Source: Acinetobacter sp. S54 (GTDB lineage: Bacteria > Pseudomonadota > Gammaproteobacteria > Pseudomonadales > Moraxellaceae). Taken from it: a stretch of 64,000 nucleotides of DNA. Positions 58,303 to 64,000 of this stretch are shown piece after piece. The notes under the pieces are model-generated. The model made no database searches. It was given only the letters and a program-made list of their open reading frames with translations, and was not told where the DNA came from. Position numbers and translations under genes: made by a program. The number at the start of each line of letters is the position of its first letter. Within the stretch, counting starts at the first letter, position 1. The stretch is taken from assembly GCF_016624945.1 (NCBI RefSeq), contig NZ_JACVUI010000010.1, positions 34,029 through 98,028 of the forward strand, given 5' to 3'.

Positions 58303-58815
58303 TTAACAGCTGGTCAGAGATTCATTGCGAGCATGTCCCATTCGACTGAGTGTTAGCTTGAGGTAATGAGGATAATGATGTGAGCAATAACGAAAAGAAC
58401 CATTTGAAGCCAGAGGAAGACCTGAATTCCCTTCAAAAATAATTCTTTTATTGCCAAATCCCTGCCAAGATAATGTGCCATATTTTAATTGCAAACTTTC
58501 TATAGCTAACACCGTTTCATCCAAATCGTAGTTACGGTTTTTATTCTGATCGATAAATAAAATATAACCGTTCGTCCAATTATTATCACATTCATGAAAG
58601 GTACTGGTTGCGCATAAAATTATATTCTTTCTATAAAGCAATGATTCATGCTTAGCCTTTTGTATATGGCGTGTGAGCATTTGGGGTACTTTTTTTGCCT
58701 CTTGTGATGCCATGTATTGGTGATAAGAGGGGATTGCAAAGGAAGCAATTACAGCAATGATTGTTAATACAACACTTATTTCGATTAACGAAAAACCATC
58801 ATTTATCTTTTTCAT
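58303..58815 (-). CDS. FimT/GspH-like type IV minor pilin (prepilin)
   Basis: 170 residues. Prepilin peptidase site G-F-S-L-I-E after a 7-residue leader (MKKINDG), then the hydrophobic helix SVVLTIIAVIASFAIPSYHQ. The globular part contains cysteines (ILCATSTFHECDNNW, RYCSHHY, SLTSC) and the FimT-like DQNKNRNYDLDETVL segment. FimT-type minor pilins help prime pili and bind DNA for natural transformation. It is not clustered with pilV/W/X/Y genes here. Same transcription direction as the thiolase but likely separate. Confidence 0.82.
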   Translation of the reverse strand: MKKINDGFSLIEISVVLTIIAVIASFAIPSYHQYMASQEAKKVPQMLTRHIQKAKHESLLYRKNIILCATSTFHECDNNWTNGYILFIDQNKNRNYDLDETVLAIESLQLKYGTLSWQGFGNKRIIFEGNSGLPLASNGSFRYCSHHYPHYLKLTLSRMGHARNESLTSC

Positions 58816-59199
58816 GTTAAAGATACGTCCATCTTGTGTAACTTTTTTTGTTTTTTAACAGTAGATTAAGCAAAAAAGATTGAAAAAAAGTTTGAGTTGA
58901 AATATTTATTACTTTAAGCGTTTGAATGCTGCTAAAATAAAGAAAGCGTGAAGATAAGCTATTCACAACAATAAATTGAGTAGAAAGTTACCGAATTACA
59001 ACGGAAATTGTAAGTAATTTTGTCAATAATTTACTTGATTAAAGTTATCAAGCACTTGGAAATCAGTTTAAGTGTTTGTATGATTCAACGTGAGTAGCTT
59101 AAAAATAATACTGGGGTATATAAAAAGTTATCTCAGGGCCATAAAAATTTTAGGCTGAGCTTGAACAACAAACAATTTGTTTATCTCTGGAGGATATCC
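58816..59199. other. Gap and leader region upstream of ompA
   Basis: 384 bases. It should hold the strong ompA promoter and a 5' leader, plus the fimT promoter on the other strand. I cannot assign a unique promoter. The ompA ribosome binding site CTGGAGGATATCC at 59187-59199 is strong. No ORF. Confidence 0.5.
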
Positions 59200-60231
59200 A
59201 TGAAATTGAGTCGTATTGCACTTGCTACTATGCTGGTTGCTGCTCCATTCGCTGCTGCAAACGCTGGCGTAACCGTTACTCCTTTATTGTTAGGTTATAC
59301 TTGGTATGATACTGACCACAACAATGACAAACTTACAGCTGGTCCTGAGTTACAAGACGATTTATTCGTTGGTGCTGGATTAGGTGTTGAGTTAACTCCT
59401 TGGTTAGGTTTTGAAGCTGAATACTCTCAAGTAAAAGGTGATCTTGACGGTGTTCCTGGAAATCCTGGTGCAGAATACAAACAACAAAACATTGTTGGTA
59501 ACTTCTACGCTACTTCTGACCTCATTACTAAAAACTATGACAGCAAAATTAAGCCTTACGTATTGTTAGGTGCTGGTCAAGCTAAATATGAGTTTGACGG
59601 TGGCTATGCTGATAAGAAAGATACGATTGGTAATGCGGGTGTTGGTGCTTTCTGGCGTCTAAATGATGCATTGTCTCTTCGTACTGAAGCTCGTGGTACG
59701 TATGACTTTGATGAAAAATTCTGGAGCTATACTGCTCTTGCAGGTTTAAACGTAGTTCTTGGTGGTCACTTGAAACCAGCTGCGCCAGTAGTTGAAGTTG
59801 CTCCAGTTGAGCCAACTCCAGTTCAACCTCAACCACAAGAGTTGACTGAAGATCTTAACATGGAACTTCGTGTATTCTTTGATACCAACAAATCAAACAT
59901 CAAAGATCAATACAAACCTGAAATCGCAAAAGTTGCTGAGAAGTTAGTTGAATACCCTAACGCAACTGCTCGTATCGATGGTCACACAGATAACACTGGT
60001 CCTCGTAAGTTAAACGAACGTTTATCTTTAGCTCGTGCTAACTCTGTTAAATCAGCTCTTGTAAACGAATACAACATTGATGCTTCTCGTTTATCTACTC
60101 AAGGTTTTGCGTGGGATCAACCGATTGCTGACAACAGCACTAAAGAAGGTCGTGCAATGAACCGTCGTGTATTCGCTACAATTACTGGTAGCCGTACTGT
60201 AGTCGTTCAACCTGGTCAACAAGCTCAATAA
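59200..60231 (+). CDS. ompA: Outer membrane protein OmpA (Omp38-type)
   Basis: 343 residues from ATG 59200 behind GGAGG; an in-frame TTG 39 bases earlier is a false extension. Signal peptide [20 protein letters not shown], an eight-stranded barrel (about residues 23-205), a Pro/Val/Glu linker ([20 protein letters not shown]) and the peptidoglycan-binding OmpA_C domain with [18 protein letters not shown]. Major slow porin of Acinetobacter. Codon use is strongly optimised. Own terminator. Confidence 0.98.
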   Translation: MKLSRIALATMLVAAPFAAANAGVTVTPLLLGYTWYDTDHNNDKLTAGPELQDDLFVGAGLGVELTPWLGFEAEYSQVKGDLDGVPGNPGAEYKQQNIVGNFYATSDLITKNYDSKIKPYVLLGAGQAKYEFDGGYADKKDTIGNAGVGAFWRLNDALSLRTEARGTYDFDEKFWSYTALAGLNVVLGGHLKPAAPVVEVAPVEPTPVQPQPQELTEDLNMELRVFFDTNKSNIKDQYKPEIAKVAEKLVEYPNATARIDGHTDNTGPRKLNERLSLARANSVKSALVNEYNIDASRLSTQGFAWDQPIADNSTKEGRAMNRRVFATITGSRTVVVQPGQQAQ

Positions 60232-60247
60232 TCTGAGTTTTTGATTG

Positions 60248-60277
60248 AAAAAGAGCAGCTTTAAAGCTGCTCTTTTT
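60248..60277. terminator. Perfect palindromic bidirectional terminator ompA/dapE
   Basis: A 30-base perfect palindrome (15-base arms beginning aaaaagagcagcttt) ending in five T on either strand, between convergent ompA and dapE. Confidence 0.95.
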
Positions 60278-60289
60278 ATATGTGTTGAT

Positions 60290-61423
60290 TTAGGTAAGAA
60301 GCTGTTTCAGCATTTCTTCATAAATTTCTGCCAAAGGTTCTAGATCCGCAACATTTACATGTTCATTAACTTGATGAATTGAGGCATTTAGTACACCTAA
60401 CTCTAAGACTTGTGCGCCAGTAGGTGCGATAAAACGTCCATCAGACGTACCGCCAGTGGTAGATAACTGAGTTTCTGTTCCGGTAATTTTTTTAATTGCA
60501 TGTTTTGCTGCATTAACCAATTCGCCGACGGGCGTTAAAAATGGTAAACCTGATAGTGTCCAGACAATGTCATATTCAAGTCCGTGTCGATCTAGAAGGT
60601 CTATAACGCGCTGTTTTAAAATTTCTGCGGTGACTTCAGTGGAGTATCTAAAATTGAAGGTCACTTCAAGTGTGCCAGGTACAACATTGGTTGCACCTGT
60701 CCCTGAATGGATATTAGAGATTTGGAACGTTGTTGCTGGGAAATATTCATTACCTTCATCCCAAATAGTTTCACACAGCTCATGAATGGCAGCAGCGGCT
60801 AAATGAATAGGGTTGCGAGCTAAATGGGGATAGGCTACGTGCCCTTGTTTACCTTGAACCGTTAAAACAGCATTGAGTGAACCGCGACGTCCATTTTTGA
60901 TAATGTCGCCTAACTGATGTGTGCTTGAAGGTTCACCTACGAGACACCACGTTATTTTCTCATTACGGGCCTCAAGGGTTTCAATTACTTTAACTGTACC
61001 ATTGATAGAAGGTCCTTCTTCATCTGAGGTAATAAGATAAGCAATTGAGCCTTTATGATCTGGATACTTTTTAACAAAACGTTCAGTGGCAATCACCATC
61101 GCTGCTAACGCAGTTTTCATATCTGCTGCACCACGTCCATACAGTATTCCATTACGAATTTCGGGCTGAAATGGATCGGTTTCCCAAGCGTGTAAGCTAC
61201 CTGTCGGTACGACGTCAGTATGACCTGCAAAACAAAACACAGGTGACTGCGTGCCACGACGCGCCCATAAATTATCAACATCTTCAAAACGCATATGCTC
61301 GATTTGAAAACCAGCCTGAGTAAGACGGTCAGCCATAATATTTTGACAATTATGATCGACTGGCGTGACAGAAGGTTGGCGTAGAAGCTCTAAACTGAGG
61401 TCTAAGGTATCTGATAAAGTCAT
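60290..61423 (-). CDS. dapE: Succinyl-diaminopimelate desuccinylase
   Basis: 377 residues from ATG 61423 ([20 protein letters not shown]); the longer frame adds 29 unrelated residues. M20 metallopeptidase fold: zinc ligands in [11 protein letters not shown] and [10 protein letters not shown], catalytic and ligand glutamates in [11 protein letters not shown] and the last ligand near the C-terminal HQVNEHVNV. It acts in the succinylase branch of lysine and meso-diaminopimelate synthesis. Monocistronic here. Confidence 0.97.
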   Translation of the reverse strand: MTLSDTLDLSLELLRQPSVTPVDHNCQNIMADRLTQAGFQIEHMRFEDVDNLWARRGTQSPVFCFAGHTDVVPTGSLHAWETDPFQPEIRNGILYGRGAADMKTALAAMVIATERFVKKYPDHKGSIAYLITSDEEGPSINGTVKVIETLEARNEKITWCLVGEPSSTHQLGDIIKNGRRGSLNAVLTVQGKQGHVAYPHLARNPIHLAAAAIHELCETIWDEGNEYFPATTFQISNIHSGTGATNVVPGTLEVTFNFRYSTEVTAEILKQRVIDLLDRHGLEYDIVWTLSGLPFLTPVGELVNAAKHAIKKITGTETQLSTTGGTSDGRFIAPTGAQVLELGVLNASIHQVNEHVNVADLEPLAEIYEEMLKQLLT

Positions 61424-61495
61424 AGGGAAGAATTTGGCAGTGAAAAACTGACAGTTATAATAGGCTAAACTGCTGAATCTGGGTACGTATAAATG

Positions 61496-61524
61496 AAAAA
61501 ACCTTATCATTCGATAAGGTTTTT
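61496..61524 (-). terminator. Terminator of the entericidin gene
   Basis: AAAAACCTTATC/GATAAGGTTTTT stem with a 4-base loop; on the minus strand it ends in TTTTTTCATTT, 18 bases after the entericidin stop. Confidence 0.9.
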
Positions 61525-61542
61525 AAAATGTAATTAGATGAC

Positions 61543-61686
61543 TTACATTTTGTCTTGAGTTTTTTGCGCTGTATTCGTTACTGCATCTCCAGCTTTAGAT
61601 ACATCTTTTCCCACGCCTTTGAAAGTATTACAACCCGTTAATACAAAAGCAACCATCATTGATGCAACTAAGATTTTTTTCATCAT
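61543..61686 (-). CDS. Entericidin EcnA/B family lipoprotein
   Basis: 47 residues. Signal peptide MMKKILVASMMVAFVLTGC with lipobox L-T-G-C, then NTFKGVGKDVSKAGDAVTNT and a charged tail, which is the entericidin pattern (N-T-x-x-G-x-G-x-D-V...G-x-A-V). GGAGATAG precedes two consecutive ATGs. Entericidins are small bacteriolytic or antidote lipoproteins induced in stationary phase; whether this single gene is the A or B type cannot be told. Own terminator. Confidence 0.9.
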   Translation of the reverse strand: MMKKILVASMMVAFVLTGCNTFKGVGKDVSKAGDAVTNTAQKTQDKM

Positions 61687-61814
61687 CTATCTCCACTTTA
61701 GATTTAATTCTGATGTACTTCAAAGATTAAAAACTAATCATGAAAATAAACATGAGTGTTTGATAGTAAATGTGTTAAAAAGTGTTTCAGAAGAGAATTG
61801 TTCTTGTAAATAAG

Positions 61815-62669
61815 TTATTTATAGGTCATTAAGTGTTGCCGATACATGTAATATTGAGCAAAGTGATGAGGCCCTTTGTATAAGCCATTTGTCCACCATT
61901 TTGCTTGTGATGAGGAAGGAACGTGATTAGGGCATAACCATTCATGACGCGTTAAACGATAATAATCTGGCCTTATTTGACTTCCCCATTGCCCTAGTTG
62001 TCTTTGTGGTTCAATCCAGTCTAAATTCATAGTAGTTTCTAGGAAGGATTCAGGTAAATAAAGTTGACCTTTTAGTACAGCATAACGTTTTTGGATCACA
62101 TGATGATCGACTTGTTTAAACTGAAATTGGCGTTGAGTAAAATGATTTAGTTTTTTAGACAAAGTGTCATCACGATTTAGTCCAAACCAAAACGGTAGAG
62201 TAAAATCAGCTTCGCCTAAATAATATTTTAAAGCGACTTCCCAGTGTTCAATTTCGTTTGTATTGGTATTTAAAAGAAGAAAATCAAGTTCTCCCAACGT
62301 CTTGGCGTGATCTGTTTTTTGGATGCTATGACCTAAAAGTTGGTAAGGATGATACTCATAATCTTGTAGCCAGAACCAGAGTAGATACTCAAAACGCAAA
62401 CCTAAACGGGTGCTTTTTAGTTGATTAAGAAAATCAAATAATGGTTCTGGATGCTGGTCAAGCCTAAGCAAGCGCTGTTGATAGGCGATAAATTGTGTTT
62501 GCCAGAAATGTGGCATGTGTAAATCGAAATTGTAGCTAATGCTTAGTTCATCGGGAATACTTTTTATAATATTCGGACTGGCTAGACAAAACGCCAGTTG
62601 ACGTACACTGGGTTGTTTGAACTTTAACCATGGTTCAAAATATTCATTCATGAAAAGAGAAATGGGCAT
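61815..62669 (-). CDS. DUF1853 family protein
   Basis: 284 residues. The conserved block TLGELDFLLLNTN followed by EIEHWEVALKYYLG gives the D...E-x-K arrangement of a PD-(D/E)xK nuclease-like fold, which is characteristic of DUF1853. The C-terminus has HEWLCPNHVPSS and KWWTNGLYKGPHHF. No experimental function is known to me. ATG 62669 is supported by TTAGG upstream. Confidence 0.87.
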   Translation of the reverse strand: MPISLFMNEYFEPWLKFKQPSVRQLAFCLASPNIIKSIPDELSISYNFDLHMPHFWQTQFIAYQQRLLRLDQHPEPLFDFLNQLKSTRLGLRFEYLLWFWLQDYEYHPYQLLGHSIQKTDHAKTLGELDFLLLNTNTNEIEHWEVALKYYLGEADFTLPFWFGLNRDDTLSKKLNHFTQRQFQFKQVDHHVIQKRYAVLKGQLYLPESFLETTMNLDWIEPQRQLGQWGSQIRPDYYRLTRHEWLCPNHVPSSSQAKWWTNGLYKGPHHFAQYYMYRQHLMTYK

Positions 62670-62761
62670 AACAACCTAATGCAATAATTTAAATTAGAAA
62701 TAAGCAAATAACATATAAAACTTTTATACTAGGCGGCGCGTAAGCAATTTTAGGATTCAAT

Positions 62762-63121
62762 ATGAAAACGTTGTTTTGGCGAAGCCTTGTAGTGATATTT
62801 ATCACACTTGGTATTATTGGTGCAATTTTGCCTGGTATGCCAACAACGGTATTCTTAATTTTGGCGGCTTGGGCGGCGTCAAAAGGCTGGCCCCAAATGG
62901 ATGCATGGTTACTTAATCATCCTAAATATGGGCCAACCTTACGCAATTGGCGTGAACATGGCACAGTCCCTCGTAGAGCTAAATGGATCGCCAGTATCAT
63001 GATGCTTATCAGTGGCATTATTATGCTATTTACTAATGCACCATTTTGGGTAAAAGTTTTTACTGATAGCATTATGTTTATTGTTGCAGTGTGGTTATGG
63101 CTCCGTCCTGAACACCGTTAA
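62762..63121 (+). CDS. DUF454 family inner-membrane protein (YbaN-like)
   Basis: 119 residues, about three to four membrane helices. Signature GIIGAILPGMPTTVFLILAA followed by WAASKGWPQMDAWLLNHP and PKYGPTLRNWREHG is typical of DUF454/YbaN. Function unknown. Preceded by a good -10 (TATACT) about 30 bases upstream. The ElsL-like gene follows in the same direction after 77 bases. Confidence 0.9.
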   Translation: MKTLFWRSLVVIFITLGIIGAILPGMPTTVFLILAAWAASKGWPQMDAWLLNHPKYGPTLRNWREHGTVPRRAKWIASIMMLISGIIMLFTNAPFWVKVFTDSIMFIVAVWLWLRPEHR

Positions 63122-63198
63122 AAAAGCAATACTTTTAGCGGCACAAGACCTTGCATAATATATTCCTCCTGTCCGCATATTTAAAATCGAGAAATAAA

Positions 63199-63726
63199 AT
63201 GTCTTATACGCTAGAACAGGCAGATATTTTGATTGATTTAGAACAGCAGCTTCTATATCTACCCAAACACAATAAATTATATTTGATTTCTTCAGGTAAA
63301 AATGGAATTGGCGAGCAAGAAAACTCAGGTAAGACACCACGCGGTTGGCATCAAATTGCTGAAAAATTTGGTGAAAACCTGCCTGTTAATACCGTTTTTA
63401 TCGCACGTCAACCTACAGGCGAAATATATTCTCCAGCGTTGTCGCTTGAAAACCCACAACGTGATTGGATTTTATCCCGAATTCTTTGGTTAGATGGGCT
63501 TGAACAGGGCTTTAATCAAGGACAGGGGTGTGATAGTAAACAAAGGTATATCTACATTCATGGAACACCTGATAGTGAGCCGATGGGAATCCCTGTTTCA
63601 CATGGCTGTATTCGCATGCGTAATCAAGATGTCATAGAGATATTTGATTTGATGGAAAGAGGGGCTCTGGTTTATTTATCTGAATCAAAAATTGAGCCAT
63701 TCATTCCTGTACACAAAGATTCGTAA
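63199..63726 (+). CDS. elsL: Cytosolic YkuD-domain enzyme, probable L,D-carboxypeptidase ElsL
   Basis: 175 residues from ATG 63199; GAGAAAT lies upstream and the in-frame extension lacks family similarity. One YkuD domain with IHGTPDSEPMG and the catalytic motif SHGCIRM (Cys 137). There is no signal peptide or membrane anchor, unlike ordinary L,D-transpeptidases, so it should act in the cytoplasm. In Acinetobacter baumannii the signal-less YkuD protein ElsL is a cytosolic L,D-carboxypeptidase of murein recycling; size and architecture fit. Orthology is inferred. Confidence 0.75.
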   Translation: MSYTLEQADILIDLEQQLLYLPKHNKLYLISSGKNGIGEQENSGKTPRGWHQIAEKFGENLPVNTVFIARQPTGEIYSPALSLENPQRDWILSRILWLDGLEQGFNQGQGCDSKQRYIYIHGTPDSEPMGIPVSHGCIRMRNQDVIEIFDLMERGALVYLSESKIEPFIPVHKDS

Positions 63727-63895
63727 TCTTTTAAAAAAGGATATTGAATCTGTAATCTAATGAGGTGATGATTTCTAAAGATCATAAATAAGCATTTGAT
63801 GTTTAAATAAAACACAGAATTTTCAGGTTTTTCTATCGAATCACCTATTTTTTAATCATTCACGCCAGATTTTGAGAAAAGAAAGGGAAAAGCGT

Positions 63896-63923
63896 TTGAC
63901 ACGCTGATTAGATTCTCTATAAT
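63896..63923 (+). promoter_or_regulatory. Consensus promoter of the tRNA-Val gene
   Basis: TTGACA (63896-63901) and TATAAT (63918-63923) with a 16-base spacer, both perfect hexamers, 27 bases before the tRNA. Confidence 0.92.
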
Positions 63924-63950
63924 GCACCTCACAAACGATGAAGACGTTAA

Positions 63951-64000
63951 GGGCGCTTAGCTCAGTTGGTAGAGCGTCTGCCTTACAAGCAGAATGTCGG
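63951..64000 (+). tRNA. tRNA-Val (anticodon TAC), 5' part
   Basis: Starts GGGCGCTTAGCTCAGTTGGT; D arm complete, anticodon stem TCTGC/GCAGA around loop CTTACAA with anticodon TAC at 63984-63986. The window ends in the variable region, so the T arm and acceptor 3' end are not seen. It may be the first of a tRNA operon. Confidence 0.92.

Noticed and set aside
57018..58815. Thiolase and prepilin gene as one functional operon
   Set aside because: The gap is over 100 bases and the functions are unrelated; shared direction only.
59582..59836. 84-codon minus-strand frame inside ompA
   Set aside because: A shadow of the codon-biased ompA sequence; low-complexity composition and no ribosome binding site.

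Overview
The window reads as chromosomal core DNA of an Acinetobacter species (Gammaproteobacteria, Moraxellaceae), probably an environmental one. The evidence is an AT-rich composition, an Acinetobacter-type OmpA, a wax ester synthase/DGAT, the pilG-pilH-pilI-pilJ-chpA twitching cluster, and gatCAB divergent from mreBCD-maf-rng. I see no insertion sequence, prophage, integron or CRISPR array. Almost every gap holds a clear intrinsic terminator or promoter.

Layout. 1-0.6 kb: end of sulfite reductase and its DUF934 partner. 0.7-7.5 kb (minus): proS, then an RND efflux pump with its adaptor lipoprotein and a coiled-coil secreted protein. 7.8-16.5 kb (plus): the Pil-Chp chemosensory operon controlling type IV pili. 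16.5-22.3 kb (minus): rtcB RNA ligase with two small ORFs downstream and an unusual leader upstream, then lysP, rsmC and a xanthine/urate-type permease. 22.4-27.3 kb: typA, mscL and DNA repair genes (mutM, an AAG-type glycosylase). 27.5-33.5 kb: a YncD/PqqU-like TonB receptor, an old yellow enzyme, an AEC transporter, a Sel1 protein and dsbC. 33.7-42.8 kb: ygfZ, a GC-richer structured intergenic segment, sbmA, a split chromate transporter with a divergent LysR regulator, and several lipoproteins or secreted proteins of unknown function. 42.9-50.9 kb: gatB-gatA-gatC (minus) and mreB-mreC-mreD-maf-rng (plus). 51-58.8 kb: wax ester synthase, cysH, thrH, a FadL-type porin, a VOC protein, a thiolase and a FimT-like prepilin. 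59.2-64 kb: ompA, dapE, entericidin, DUF1853, DUF454, a cytosolic YkuD enzyme resembling ElsL, and the start of a tRNA-Val gene.

The most interesting signal is the rtcB leader (about 18042-18273, minus strand). A near-consensus promoter precedes a 9-codon ORF with a strong ribosome binding site, ending Asp-Asn-Tyr-Tyr. This is followed by two overlapping, pseudoknot-type pairings, a perfect intrinsic terminator, and then rtcB. All four terminal codons are NAY codons read by tRNAs with GUN anticodons. These are the tRNAs cut by colicin E5-type nucleases, and the ends produced are RtcB substrates. I infer, without proof, a tRNA-damage-sensing attenuator for RNA repair. The second candidate is an apparently structured non-coding RNA at about 34792-34978.

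Small genes beyond the obvious ones: a 58-residue protein (50999-51175), an entericidin (61543-61686), and 54- and 33-codon ORFs after rtcB. Starts were moved inward from the longest open frame where a ribosome binding site or family N-terminus argued for it; these are noted per gene.
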